Origin: Arthrobacter sp. efr-133-R2A-120
GTDB lineage: Bacteria; Actinomycetota; Actinomycetes; Actinomycetales; Micrococcaceae
Length of the DNA: 64,000 nt
Assembly (NCBI RefSeq): GCF_030209835.1
Contig: NZ_JARVRF010000010.1
Location: forward strand, 20,027 to 84,026
Direction: 5' to 3'
The position numbers and the translations under genes were made by a program. This document shows, piece after piece, positions 19,372 through 27,647 of the stretch (the stretch's first letter is position 1; every line of letters starts with the position of its first letter). The notes beneath the pieces were generated by a model. That model searched no databases, had not been told where the DNA came from, and saw nothing but the letters and a program-made list of their open reading frames with translations.

Positions 19372-19851
19372 ATGAGCCTGGACGAACACCACTACTCCCT
19401 GACCGTGCGCTGGACCGGAAATCTGGGCACCGGGACTTCCACCTACCGCGGCTACACCAGGGATCACGACGTCGAAATCCCCGGACTGCCCGTCCTGAGG
19501 GGATCCTCGGACCCCACCTTCCATGGCGACCGTAGCCGGTACAACCCGGAACAACTGCTCCTCACCGCCCTTTCCCAGTGCCACATGCTGTCTTTCCTGC
19601 ATGTCGCGGTCAAACACGGAGTGGTGGTGACCGACTACGTGGACCACGCCGAGGGCATGATGCGGCTCAATCGCGATGGCAGCGGCCAGTTCGAGAACGT
19701 CACCTTGAAGCCCCAGGTCACGGTTGCCGACCCGGCGCATATTTCCCTCATGGACGAATTGCACCATGAGGCCAACCAGGTGTGCTTTATTGCCCGCAGC
19801 GTCAATTTTCCCGTTCTGCATGAGCCAAGCACGACGGTCGCCGCCAGCTAG
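19372..19851 (+). CDS. OsmC/Ohr family protein
   Basis: A 159-residue OsmC-fold protein; family members use two cysteines to reduce organic hydroperoxides. The two expected Cys residues are present, one in ALSQCHMLSFLH (about residue 68) and one in NQVCFIARSVNFP (about residue 139), and the active-site Arg region is near the RYNPEQLLLTAL helix. The longer N-terminal YRGYTRDHDVEIPG segment marks it as the OsmC-like subgroup, not Ohr. It stands alone after pepN. Confidence 0.88.
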   Translation: MSLDEHHYSLTVRWTGNLGTGTSTYRGYTRDHDVEIPGLPVLRGSSDPTFHGDRSRYNPEQLLLTALSQCHMLSFLHVAVKHGVVVTDYVDHAEGMMRLNRDGSGQFENVTLKPQVTVADPAHISLMDELHHEANQVCFIARSVNFPVLHEPSTTVAAS

Positions 19852-19997
19852 CCAGATGACAGGAAGGCTGTTCCGCCAAGAACGACGATGCGCATGCGGC
19901 CGCGTTACGGCGATAGGGTTGAGCGTGGACAGAGTGTTCAGCGCCCGGCAATAAAGGGCCCGGCGAACAATTGGATCCGTGAGGAGCATTCCCGCAC

Positions 19998-20726
19998 ATG
20001 AACGTCGCCTCGTCGACCGACAACATCGTGGCCGATGCAGCCAAGATCGATTTCGCGTCCATCTTCGTGACGCTGGGCATTGGGTTGGTGGTCTGGGTTG
20101 TGGCCCGGTTCATCATTCTGCGTATTACCCGCCGAGTGGCAGAGGGCACCAGCTTCTTCAAGAAACCGCATTTCAGGTGGGTCCAGCCGGCCTTCCGGGC
20201 GCTCGACCATGAACGGCGCGCCCAGCGCGCCCACACCATCGGATCACTGCTAACAAGCGTGCTGAGCGTCGTGGTGGTGGTCATCGTCATCATCTATGTC
20301 CTCAAATACCTGAATGTGGATATTGCCCCGCTGCTCACGAGCGTCGGTATTTTGGGTGTGGCCATTGGCTTCGGCGCCCAACAGCTCATCCGCGATTTCC
20401 TGTCCGGCATCTTCATCACCATCGAGGACCAGTTCGGGATCGGCGATGTGATCGTGACCACTGAAGTGATTGGCACGGTTGAATCCGTGGGCCTCCGAAT
20501 CACACGGCTCCGGGCCGAAGACGGCGCCATCTGGTATCTGCGCAATGGAGAAATCCTGAGGGTGGGCAACCGCTCGCAAGGCGATTACGTGCCGGAGGAC
20601 TCAGCCGTCCCGGAGGACGTTCCGCCTGCACCCCCGGGTACCGCCCCTGCCGAAACCGCTGCATCCGGTGCGCCCCAGACTTCAAAGGAATCCCTCAAGA
20701 TTCGCGAGCAGAAAGCAGGTGAGTGA
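19998..20726 (+). CDS. MscS-type small-conductance mechanosensitive channel
   Basis: A 242-residue inner-membrane channel. Three hydrophobic segments are visible (about residues 22-40, 78-103 and 108-130). The third is the pore helix TSVGILGVAIGFGAQQLIRDFLSGIF, with the alternating Gly/Ala pattern of MscS TM3, followed by the beta domain (DQFGIGDVI ... GTVESVGLRITRLR ... IWYLRNGEI). It stops soon after the beta domain and replaces the usual alpha/beta C-terminus with a 40-residue Pro/Ala/Glu-rich tail. One base separates its stop from the globin start, implying coupling. Confidence 0.9.
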   Translation: MNVASSTDNIVADAAKIDFASIFVTLGIGLVVWVVARFIILRITRRVAEGTSFFKKPHFRWVQPAFRALDHERRAQRAHTIGSLLTSVLSVVVVVIVIIYVLKYLNVDIAPLLTSVGILGVAIGFGAQQLIRDFLSGIFITIEDQFGIGDVIVTTEVIGTVESVGLRITRLRAEDGAIWYLRNGEILRVGNRSQGDYVPEDSAVPEDVPPAPPGTAPAETAASGAPQTSKESLKIREQKAGE

Positions 20727-20727
20727 G

Positions 20728-21201
20728 ATGAGCAGCCAGCCGGAATCCGCACCACCGCAGCCGGCCGAACGGCGGCAGTTGATGCAAAACGATCCGTTCA
20801 GCCAGCCTGCCTACACCGACAGCTTCTATGACGCCATCGGCGGCCACGAGACTTTCGTGAGACTCATCGATGTCTTCTACGACGGCGTCGCCGGAGATCC
20901 GTTGCTCCGGCCCATGTACCCGGAACAAGACCTCGCCCCGGCAAAGCGGCGGTTCCTCATGTTCCTTGAGCAGTATTGGGGCGGCCCGGGCACGTACAGC
21001 GAGGAACGCGGGCACCCCCGCTTGAGAATGCGGCACATGCCGTTCCAGGTGACACCCGAAGCCAAGGACCGCTGGCTCTTCCACATGCGCGCGGCAGTGG
21101 ATTCCCTCGAATTGTCGCCGCTTCATGAAGGCACGCTGTGGGACTACATGGAACGGGCTGCGCTCACGATGGTCAACAGCCCGTCGGTCCAGCAGCCCTG
21201 A
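20728..21201 (+). CDS. glbO: Group II truncated haemoglobin (trHbO)
   Basis: Haem protein that binds oxygen or NO and is linked to oxidative or nitrosative stress. I chose the ATG at 20728, which gives a stop-G-ATG junction with the channel gene. The N-terminal 30 residues are Pro/Gln-rich; the globin core begins near SFYDAIGGHETFVRLIDVFYDGVAGDP. The proximal His lies in RMRHMPFQVTPEAKDRW (about residue 105), and a tryptophan at position G8 (RWLFHM) and Tyr residues in the E7-E11 region mark group II. Length is 157 residues. Confidence 0.92.
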   Translation: MSSQPESAPPQPAERRQLMQNDPFSQPAYTDSFYDAIGGHETFVRLIDVFYDGVAGDPLLRPMYPEQDLAPAKRRFLMFLEQYWGGPGTYSEERGHPRLRMRHMPFQVTPEAKDRWLFHMRAAVDSLELSPLHEGTLWDYMERAALTMVNSPSVQQP

Positions 21202-21267
21202 GGCTTGTAGGCGAGCGGCTGCGTAGCCATGGGACTGGCCCGGGATTGGGCCAGTCCTGGCTCAGGT

Positions 21268-21942
21268 TCAGCGGGCTTGGAAGGCCAGGCCTGATCCGGA
21301 TCGTGCCAGGATGTGGCCCCGGCTCCCGCTGAGCCGGAACCAACGTCCGTTGCGGAAGAGCCGGTGTTCGCCGTCACCAAGGAAGCCGAGCGCCAAGGCC
21401 GCGAACGCCGCCCCTGCGGGCACGCCGTCGAGTCCCGGAATCTCCCGGCCCCACACCGCGGCCCTGGCATTGTTGACGATCAAGGCGCCAGGCTGTTCCG
21501 GAACAATCCCGGCCACCTCGGCAATGCCGGCATTCGCGACGGCCTTGAGTTCGGCGTCGGGCACTGAACCCAGCGGCTCCCAGCCGCTGCGGGGCGCCCC
21601 GACTCCAGCCCAGGATTCGGAAACGGTCGACGGCGGGATCGGAAGTTCGGCGTCGTCGGCACCGGAACGCGCCAAGCGGTCCAGGACCGAGGACAGGGTC
21701 ACGGTGACGTCCGCATGCGCGTCATCGGCGAGGGCGGTGGTCCGTAGCCCGAGAATGGTCGGCGTCGCTTCGCCCAGGAGGCGGGGCCTCAGGACGCACA
21801 CATATGCAGCCAGGACGCGGCCGGAGGCTTGCAGCCGGATGGCGCCATCGTCGATGCTCTTGGCACGCGTGACATAAGTGCGGAGATCCGCCAGATCACG
21901 GGGATCGACGAAATGGAAGGACTGGGTCAATACATCGGACAC
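21268..21942 (-). CDS. Conserved actinobacterial protein of unknown function
   Basis: I do not recognise a named family. The ORF could run up to 22233, but that part overlaps tesB on the other strand, so the GTG at 21940-21942 (MSDVLTQSFHFVDPRDLADL) is the likely start, giving 224 residues. It is predicted soluble with alternating hydrophobic strands. Notable stretches are FHFVDPRDLADLRTYVTRAK at the N-terminus and a C-terminal part rich in Gly and Ala (GVPAGAAFAALALGFLGDGE) and the closing HRLFRNGRWFRLSGSRGHILA. Divergent from tesB by about 60 bases. Confidence 0.65.
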   Translation of the reverse strand: MSDVLTQSFHFVDPRDLADLRTYVTRAKSIDDGAIRLQASGRVLAAYVCVLRPRLLGEATPTILGLRTTALADDAHADVTVTLSSVLDRLARSGADDAELPIPPSTVSESWAGVGAPRSGWEPLGSVPDAELKAVANAGIAEVAGIVPEQPGALIVNNARAAVWGREIPGLDGVPAGAAFAALALGFLGDGEHRLFRNGRWFRLSGSRGHILARSGSGLAFQAR

Positions 21943-22005
21943 ATCATCGACTCTACCGGCATGTCCGCGGTTGAGAGGGGTCAGGGTGGCGTCTAGAGTC
22001 GAACC

Positions 22006-22911
22006 ATGACTGACGCGCACGCCGGCCTGGAACATCAGGTTGCCCTGGAGGGCCCCACATCCACCCTCATCGAGTTGCTGTCCCTGGCCGACTTCGACGG
22101 CGCGAGGACAGCCGAGGACATCTTCCTTGGGCCGTCCCAGAAACAGCCGCGCCACCGGGTATTCGGCGGGCAGGTGCTCGCCCAGTCGCTCGTAGCCGGT
22201 ATGCGCACCGTAGAGGAAGACCGGACCGTCCATTCAATGCACGGCTATTTCCTTCGTCCGGGGGACGCCAACCAGCCGATCACTTTCAGTGTTGAACGGC
22301 TTCGTGATGGACGCTCATTCTCCGCGCGTCGGGTGCACGCTTATCAAGAAGGCCAACCGATCCTGTCGATGATCGCTTCCTTCCAGACCGAAGCGGAAGG
22401 CGTGGAACACCAATCCTCCATGCCGGCCGGAATCCCGGACCCCGAAACACTGCCGAGCACCGCCGAACTCCTCCAGAAGTACGACCATCCACTCGCCCGC
22501 CACATGTCGTTCGAGCGGCCCTTCGATGTCCGCCACGTAGACCCCGCGCTCTACGTCGAAGCGCCCAAGGACCGGGTAGCCAGCAATGCCGTGTGGATGA
22601 AGACCTTTGGCCCGATGCCGGACGATCCCAACCTCCATCTGGCCGCCCTGGCCTACGCGAGCGACTACACCATCCTGGAATCGGTGCTGCGCAAGAACGG
22701 ATTGAGCTGGATGACGCCCGGCATGAGCGTGGCGAGCCTTGACCATGCCATGTGGTGGCATCGTCCCGTCCGCGTGGACGAGTGGTTGCTCTACGTGCAG
22801 GAGTCCCCCAGCGCCCAAGGCGCCCGCGGACTGGCCACCGGCAAGATCTTCAGCCGTGATGGCCAACATGTCGCCACGGTGGCGCAAGAGGGCATGCTCC
22901 GGATCCCGTAG
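22006..22911 (+). CDS. tesB: Acyl-CoA thioesterase II, double hotdog fold
   Basis: Hydrolyses medium- and long-chain acyl-CoA. The 301-residue protein has the two tandem hotdog domains, each about 130 residues: the first around FGGQVLAQSLVAG and HGYFLRPGD (residues 47-88), the second around LASLDHAMWWHRP, where the Asp of the Asp-Thr-Gln catalytic set sits (SLDHAMWWH). Length and motifs match TesB of actinobacteria. It is divergent from the unknown gene at 21268 and convergent with ettA. Confidence 0.92.
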   Translation: MTDAHAGLEHQVALEGPTSTLIELLSLADFDGARTAEDIFLGPSQKQPRHRVFGGQVLAQSLVAGMRTVEEDRTVHSMHGYFLRPGDANQPITFSVERLRDGRSFSARRVHAYQEGQPILSMIASFQTEAEGVEHQSSMPAGIPDPETLPSTAELLQKYDHPLARHMSFERPFDVRHVDPALYVEAPKDRVASNAVWMKTFGPMPDDPNLHLAALAYASDYTILESVLRKNGLSWMTPGMSVASLDHAMWWHRPVRVDEWLLYVQESPSAQGARGLATGKIFSRDGQHVATVAQEGMLRIP

Positions 22912-22963
22912 TCGCTACTCGAGTAGCTACCACAACTCGGCCGAGATTCTGCGCAGCAAAGAA

Positions 22964-23005
22964 GGCCGGCGCCACGGGAGAATATCCAGGGCGCCGGCCC
23001 TCTTT
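22964..23005. terminator. Bidirectional terminator between tesB and ettA
   Basis: A perfect ten-base-pair stem GGCCGGCGCC / GGCGCCGGCC (22964-22973 with 22990-22999) with a 16-base loop, followed by CTCTTT on the plus strand, lies between the two convergent stops. Confidence 0.75.
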
Positions 23006-23017
23006 GGAGCAATCCGC

Positions 23018-24700
23018 TTAGTCGCGGGTCAGCTTGCGGTGCGTGACACGGTGCGGCTTGGCAGCGTCTGGACCGAGGCGCTCCACCTTGTTCTCCTCGT
23101 AGGACTCGAAGTTACCCTCGAACCAGTACCACTTCGACGGGTTCTCCTCGTCGCCTTCGTAGGCCAGGATGTGGGTGGCAACCCGGTCGAGGAACCACCG
23201 GTCGTGCGAGACCACGACGGCGCAGCCGGGGAACTCGAGCAAGGCGTTCTCAAGACTGCTGAGGGTTTCGACGTCGAGGTCGTTGGTGGGCTCGTCAAGA
23301 AGCAGGAGGTTTCCGCCCTGCTTGAGGGTCAGTGCCAGGTTCAGGCGGTTACGCTCACCACCGGAGAGCACGCCGGCCTTCTTCTGCTGGTCCGGTCCCT
23401 TGAAGCCGAAGGCCGCGACATAGGCGCGGGACGGCATTTCAACATGGCCGACCTGGATGAAGTCCAGGCCGTCTGAAACGACCTCCCACAGGGTCTTGTT
23501 GGGGTCGATGCCGCCACGGCTCTGGTCGGCGTAGGAGATCTTGACCGAGTCACCGATCTTGAGGTCGCCACCGTCGAGCGGTTCCAGCCCGACGATGGTC
23601 TTGAACAGCGTGGTCTTGCCGACACCGTTAGGACCGATGACGCCGACTATGCCGTTGCGGGGCAGCGTGAACGAAAGCCCGTCGATCAGGGTCCGGTCTT
23701 CGAAGCCCTTCTGCAGGTTCTTGGCTTCCAGGACCAGGCCACCCAGGCGCGGTCCCGGCGGAATCTGGATTTCCTCGAAGTCGAGCTTCCTGGTGCGGTC
23801 AGCCTCGGCTGCCATTTCCTCGTACCGGGCCAGACGGGCCTTCGACTTGGTCTGGCGGCCCTTGGCGTTGGAGCGGACCCATTCGAGTTCCTCGGTGAGG
23901 CGCTTGGCCTGCTTGGCGTCTTTCTTGCCCTGGATTTCGAGGCGGGCGCGCTTCTTCTCCAAGTACGTGGAGTAGTTGCCTTCATAGGGGTAAAGACGGC
24001 CGCGGTCCACTTCACAGATCCACTCGGCGACGTGGTCGAGGAAGTAGCGGTCGTGGGTGATGGCGAGGACGGCACCGGGGTAGGAAGAGAGGTGCTGCTC
24101 GAGCCACAGAACGCTTTCGGCGTCCAAGTGGTTGGTGGGCTCGTCAAGGAGCAGGAGGTCAGGCTTCTGCAGCAGGAGCTTGCAGAGCGCCACGCGGCGG
24201 CGCTCACCACCTGACAGGACCGTCACGTCGGAGTCGCCCGGCGGGCAGCGGAGTGCGTCCATGGCCTGCTCGAGCTGGGAATCGATGTCCCATGCATCTG
24301 CCGCGTCGATGGCTTCCTGGAGGTGGCCCATTTCCTCCAGCAGCGTGTCGTAGTCGGCGTCCGGGTTGGCCATTTCCTCGGAGATCTCGTTAAAGCGCTG
24401 GATCTTCGAGTAGATCTCGCCCACGCCTTCCTGGACGTTGCCCAGGACGGTCTTTTCCTCGTTCAGGGGCGGCTCCTGCAGGAGGATGCCCACGGAGTAG
24501 CCGGGGCTGAGGCGGGCTTCGCCGTTCGACGGTGTGTCGATGCCAGCCATGATCTTCAGGATCGTGGATTTGCCGGCTCCGTTCGGGCCAACGACGCCGA
24601 TCTTCGCGCCAGGGAAGAACGACATGCTGACATCGTCCAGGATTAGTTTTTCGCCAACGGCCTTGCGAGCCTTGGTCATCGTGTAAATGAATTCCGCCAT
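23018..24700 (-). CDS. ettA: Energy-dependent translational throttle protein EttA (ABC-F ATPase)
   Basis: A 560-residue ABC-F protein that binds the ribosomal E site and gates translation with the ATP/ADP ratio. The ATG at 24698-24700 (MAEFIYTMTKARK) is the standard EttA N-terminus; longer in-frame ORF space upstream belongs to the lipoprotein region. Two ATPase domains are present, each with Walker A (GPNGAGKST, GPNGVGKTT), signature LSGGE and Walker B LLLDEPTN. The arm segment and the linker with KARLARYEEM follow the first domain. No membrane segments. Confidence 0.96.
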   Translation of the reverse strand: MAEFIYTMTKARKAVGEKLILDDVSMSFFPGAKIGVVGPNGAGKSTILKIMAGIDTPSNGEARLSPGYSVGILLQEPPLNEEKTVLGNVQEGVGEIYSKIQRFNEISEEMANPDADYDTLLEEMGHLQEAIDAADAWDIDSQLEQAMDALRCPPGDSDVTVLSGGERRRVALCKLLLQKPDLLLLDEPTNHLDAESVLWLEQHLSSYPGAVLAITHDRYFLDHVAEWICEVDRGRLYPYEGNYSTYLEKKRARLEIQGKKDAKQAKRLTEELEWVRSNAKGRQTKSKARLARYEEMAAEADRTRKLDFEEIQIPPGPRLGGLVLEAKNLQKGFEDRTLIDGLSFTLPRNGIVGVIGPNGVGKTTLFKTIVGLEPLDGGDLKIGDSVKISYADQSRGGIDPNKTLWEVVSDGLDFIQVGHVEMPSRAYVAAFGFKGPDQQKKAGVLSGGERNRLNLALTLKQGGNLLLLDEPTNDLDVETLSSLENALLEFPGCAVVVSHDRWFLDRVATHILAYEGDEENPSKWYWFEGNFESYEENKVERLGPDAAKPHRVTHRKLTRD

Positions 24701-24747
24701 GCCGTTAAATCTAATGGGTGGCAAGGCATAACTCACATTCGGCCCTG

Positions 24748-25278
24748 CTAGCGGGAATCCCCGACGAAGCATTTGCCGCTGGCCAAGACGGGCAGGACCG
24801 ACACTGAAACCTGGCCGTCCCTGATCTCGCCCATGACACAGTCCTTGTCCAGTTTGGCCGCGGCCTCGATGGCGTCGACATCCAGTCCGGTCGGCGTCTT
24901 GCTCGCGGATACTTCCACAGCGGAGGCTGGGATGCCGGCCGAAACGAGCTGCGATCGCAGTGCATCTTGTGCCGGTTTGGGGGTTGCCGCGGCAATGGTT
25001 TTGAGTACGGTCTCCATGGTCTGCTTCAGGGCGGCAGTGCCCGGGCTGAGCGAAGCCGATGCCGATGGGTTCCCGGCACTGGGTGGAACAGCGGCAGTGG
25101 CGCTGGCTGTACCCGATGGGGCAGGCGATGAAACCGGCGCGCTTCCTGACACCACGGGAGCAGGCGCCGTGCAGCCGGCCATCATTCCGGCCAGGAGTAA
25201 CGGCACTGCAAGCAGCAAACCTGGGCTTCCGGCCGCGTGGCGGCGTCCTGATGGTTTTCGCGGCGTTCCCCTGCTCAT
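24748..25278 (-). CDS. Putative secreted lipoprotein
   Basis: A 176-residue exported protein of unknown function. The ATG at 25276-25278 gives MSRGTPRKPSGRRHAAGS, then a hydrophobic core and the lipobox LLLAGMMAGC with Cys at about residue 36. A Ser/Pro/Ala/Thr linker (about residues 37-85) is followed by a folded domain with two Cys residues (KDCVMGEIRDG and SGKCFVGDSR) that could form a disulfide. It resembles small actinobacterial lipoprotein-like proteins (DUF6993-type), an assignment I hold loosely. Transcribed in the same direction as, and just upstream of, ettA. Confidence 0.75.
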   Translation of the reverse strand: MSRGTPRKPSGRRHAAGSPGLLLAVPLLLAGMMAGCTAPAPVVSGSAPVSSPAPSGTASATAAVPPSAGNPSASASLSPGTAALKQTMETVLKTIAAATPKPAQDALRSQLVSAGIPASAVEVSASKTPTGLDVDAIEAAAKLDKDCVMGEIRDGQVSVSVLPVLASGKCFVGDSR

Positions 25279-25365
25279 CACCCGGCCATTCTGCCATGCG
25301 GCGCGCCCCCTGCTGCGCCGCACGGCGTCCGCGGATGCCCGCGACGTTCCCTGTTTGGGGCGCCG

Positions 25366-25423
25366 GCGTCATTTCAGGCCTCGCGTCCTTTCAGGCCGTG
25401 GCGTCATTTCAAACCTTGGCGTC
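25366..25423 (-). repeat. Short tandem repeat (about 18 bp, three copies) at the ssb 3' end
   Basis: Three imperfect head-to-tail copies of a GCGTC(A/C)TTTCAGGCC(n)-type unit occur at about 25366, 25383 and 25401, followed by a partial unit at 25419. On the minus strand each unit contains an in-frame-like TGA, and the first one supplies the ssb stop codon. Confidence 0.7.
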
Positions 25424-25975
25424 CACAAGTTCTCCCGTCTCAGTATCAACGAGAACCGACTCATCACCTTCTCCGGCCGAAACAATGACTCCCCGCTCGG
25501 CTGCGGTACTGCCATCCTCGTCGTCATCGGGTCCGTCCTCCCCATCGTCCTCCGCAGAAGGCCACGGGTTCTCCGGCTCCACCTCAGGGGCCGCAGGCAT
25601 GCCCTGCGGGCTGGTGTTACCGGTGGTCCGGATGAAGTTCGCCGAGCCCCACATGAGGTCGTGACCCACCGACTCGGCGACGATTTCGGCGACGTGGTAG
25701 ATCTTGCCGTCGTGTTCCCATTGCCTCAACTTCAGTTTCCCGACGACGATGACCCGCTGGCCCTTCTTGACGCTGCATCCTATGTTTCCCGCGAGATGCC
25801 TGAACGCCTGGACGCTGAACCAATTGGTGTTGCCATCCACCCAGACATCGTTGGCGCGGTCGAACCTGCGCTCCGTGGAACCCAACCGGAACGAGGCCGT
25901 TCCCGTTCCGCCCGGAGTCGTCGAACTTTTGGGTTCCGTGGCGACGAATCCCCGGACAGTGATGATGTCGTTCAT
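25409..25975 (-). CDS. ssb: Single-stranded DNA-binding protein, secondary SSB
   Basis: A 188-residue OB-fold protein that coats single-stranded DNA. The OB fold occupies about the first 110 residues (MNDIITVRGFVATEP ... NWFSVQAFRHLAGNIGCSVKKGQRVIVVGKL ... YHVAEIVAESVG). The C-terminal part is acidic (PSAEDDGEDGPDDDEDGS) but ends LVDAKV, without the DDIPF-type tip used by the main replicative SSB to recruit partners, so this is probably a paralogue. Another copy with rpsF/rplI would be expected elsewhere. Confidence 0.88.
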   Translation of the reverse strand: MNDIITVRGFVATEPKSSTTPGGTGTASFRLGSTERRFDRANDVWVDGNTNWFSVQAFRHLAGNIGCSVKKGQRVIVVGKLKLRQWEHDGKIYHVAEIVAESVGHDLMWGSANFIRTTGNTSPQGMPAAPEVEPENPWPSAEDDGEDGPDDDEDGSTAAERGVIVSAGEGDESVLVDTETGELVDAKV

Positions 25976-26193
25976 GGTGTAGTCCTAACGTGAGTTGAGT
26001 TGTCTGTCTGGCTCTTTCAGCTTCACGGGCCGCGCAGATCCGCGGCAGTATGGACTTCGCGTATGTGGATAGCCAGCCCGAATGGCCGCCTGTGGGGGAA
26101 GAGTCACGGGTTGAGGGTGGGCTGACTGCACAGGCAGCCGCCGCAATGTAAACTCTTTGTGGCGCCTCAGCCACGACCGTGCGTGCGTCGCAT

Positions 26194-26266
26194 GCCTCGG
26201 TAGCTCAGAGGATAGAGCAGGAGCCTTCTAATCTCTTGGTCGGGGGTTCGATTCCCTCCCGGGGCA
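26194..26266 (+). tRNA. tRNA-Arg (anticodon TCT)
   Basis: Acceptor GCCTCGG / CCGGGGC (one G-U), D-arm GCTCAGAGGATAGAGC, T-arm GGGGGTTCGATTCCCTC and a seven-base loop CTTCTAA give anticodon TCT. The anticodon stem contains a mismatch next to the loop, as in known actinobacterial tRNA-Arg(TCT). CCA is not encoded. Confidence 0.93.
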
Positions 26267-26271
26267 CACAG

Positions 26272-26318
26272 AGAGCGGCTCTGACCTGCGGAAACGTAGT
26301 TCAGGGCCGCTCTTCTCG
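26272..26318 (+). terminator. Terminator of tRNA-Arg
   Basis: A 13-base-pair stem, AGAGCGGCTCTGA (26272-26284) with TCAGGGCCGCTCT (26301-26313), one G-U pair, followed by TCTCGG and TT. It begins five bases after the tRNA end. Confidence 0.75.
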
Positions 26319-26710
26319 GGTTATAGGACAAAACGTGTGTAAATCCCGGGCGCGTCATGTCCGTCCGGGAATCCTCTTTCGCTCGGATGTCGGATTCTGC
26401 TCAATAATTCGAATAGACAAATTCCGGGCCCACGGAATCACAGGAGCGGCAACTTCGGCGAAGAGAATGATCCAGCAGAATCCGACGGCGGCCATGTTCG
26501 TTCGCCAAGATATACCGCCTCTTGAGCTCGTCCAGCATCGGCTGCTTGGTTAACGTCAGCTGCGCAAGAGCCCCGAAAGTCGAGTAAGGACCACTCGCGA
26601 CGGTGTTTACGAGCCAATCTAGTGTTTCGCTGAGGATCCATGCCGAGCCGCATAGACCGGACTTCAACGACCGAACGCAGACAACCGACGACCTGAGACT
26701 GGTGAAGAAC
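26319..26710. other. Poorly coding stretch downstream of tRNA-Arg
   Basis: About 390 bases without a convincing gene. GC is lower than around it. A minus-strand ORF of 134 codons (26401-26805) runs through it; its middle part (WLVNTVASGPYSTFGALAQ) has some protein-like look, but its start region lies antisense to the small gene at 26711 and no family was recognised. It may be a remnant of an element once inserted at the tRNA. Confidence 0.4.
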
Positions 26711-26956
26711 ATGGACGGAGAACAATGGATCTGGGTCATTGCGGTGCTGGCGGGCGCGGCGTTGGTCGCTCTAATTCCGGTCTTTGGGCGATCCGCGGCG
26801 CCCAAAAATCAGAAGCCACTTGCCAAACACCGCGAACACCACGCCGGAATCAGGCGGGCGGCTAGACCGACGGCGGGATCGCGCAGCCGGCCAAATGAGC
26901 CCGGACCAGTCGATCCGGACGGGGTTAACTTTGTCACCGACCCCACGCAGCACTAG
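26711..26956 (+). CDS. Small hypothetical single-span membrane protein
   Basis: An 81-residue ORF starting MDGEQWIWVIAVLAGAALVAL, that is, a short acidic start and one hydrophobic helix (residues 6-23), followed by a basic, His/Arg/Pro-rich tail. A GGTGAAG element precedes the ATG. No known family; a longer in-frame ATG at 26603 was rejected since its added part has no membrane or domain look. Moderate confidence only. Confidence 0.45.
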   Translation: MDGEQWIWVIAVLAGAALVALIPVFGRSAAPKNQKPLAKHREHHAGIRRAARPTAGSRSRPNEPGPVDPDGVNFVTDPTQH

Positions 26957-27024
26957 GTGACGTCAGGGATAGCCGGCGGCGCCGCAACCCAGGCCTTGGC
27001 ACTCGCTGGTTCTAGGCTGTTCCC

Positions 27025-27615
27025 ATGGTCCTGAACTTCGTTTCCGCAGCCATCACCACGGGCCCCGCAACCTGGCCCGATGTCGAAAAGCTCTTCGGCG
27101 TCCGTGGCGAACCTTCCCGCTGTTGGTGCCGATGGTTCGCCCTCACCGGTCAGGATTGGAAGGCCACTCCCCCAAAGACGCGGAAGGAACAGCTCAAGGA
27201 CAAATTCGACGGCGGCCCCGAACCTGGAGTCCTCGCGTTCCGAGGCGGCGAAGCAGTGGGCTGGTGCGCGGTCGAACCGCGCCAGTCTTATCCGCGCATC
27301 GAACAATCCCAAGTTCTCAAGGCCGAAGGAGGGGGCGCCCCGGAAGGCACGGGAGTTTGGTCGGTGAGTTGTTTCGTGGTTTCTCCCGGCCACCGCCGGA
27401 GCGGGGTGGCTGCGGCATTGCTGGACGCCGCCGTCGGGCATGCCTTCGCGCATGGCGCCGAGATCGTGGAAGGCTACCCCGTCGATCCCTCGCTGCGGCC
27501 CAAGGCCGGTTCCGCCGATCTCTACCAGGGAACTGTGAAGTTGTTCGGGGCGGCTGGCTTCTTCACGCTTTCCACAGCAGTGCCCGGAAGGGCGGTCATG
27601 CACCTGCGGCGCTGA
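27025..27615 (+). CDS. GNAT family N-acetyltransferase
   Basis: A 196-residue acetyl-CoA-dependent acyltransferase of unknown substrate. The cofactor motif A core is VSCFVVSPGHRRSGVAAALLDAAV (about residues 115-138), the pyrophosphate-binding RRSGVA loop being the clearest sign. Also seen are the N-terminal CWCRWF segment and the late LYQGTVKLFGAAGF stretch, like small GNATs of the Rv/CPA type. No operon partner; convergent with map. Confidence 0.82.
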   Translation: MVLNFVSAAITTGPATWPDVEKLFGVRGEPSRCWCRWFALTGQDWKATPPKTRKEQLKDKFDGGPEPGVLAFRGGEAVGWCAVEPRQSYPRIEQSQVLKAEGGGAPEGTGVWSVSCFVVSPGHRRSGVAAALLDAAVGHAFAHGAEIVEGYPVDPSLRPKAGSADLYQGTVKLFGAAGFFTLSTAVPGRAVMHLRR

Positions 27616-27647
27616 TTTTCCGGGCCCCGCAGGCCGAAACAACCCAG

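Noticed and set aside
24701..25372. In-frame N-terminal extension of ettA
   Set aside because: It overlaps the lipoprotein gene, and EttA proteins begin at MAEFIY, at 24700.
26194..26266. tRNA-Arg as an attachment site of an intact integrative element
   Set aside because: No integrase and no repeat of the tRNA 3' end were seen in the window.
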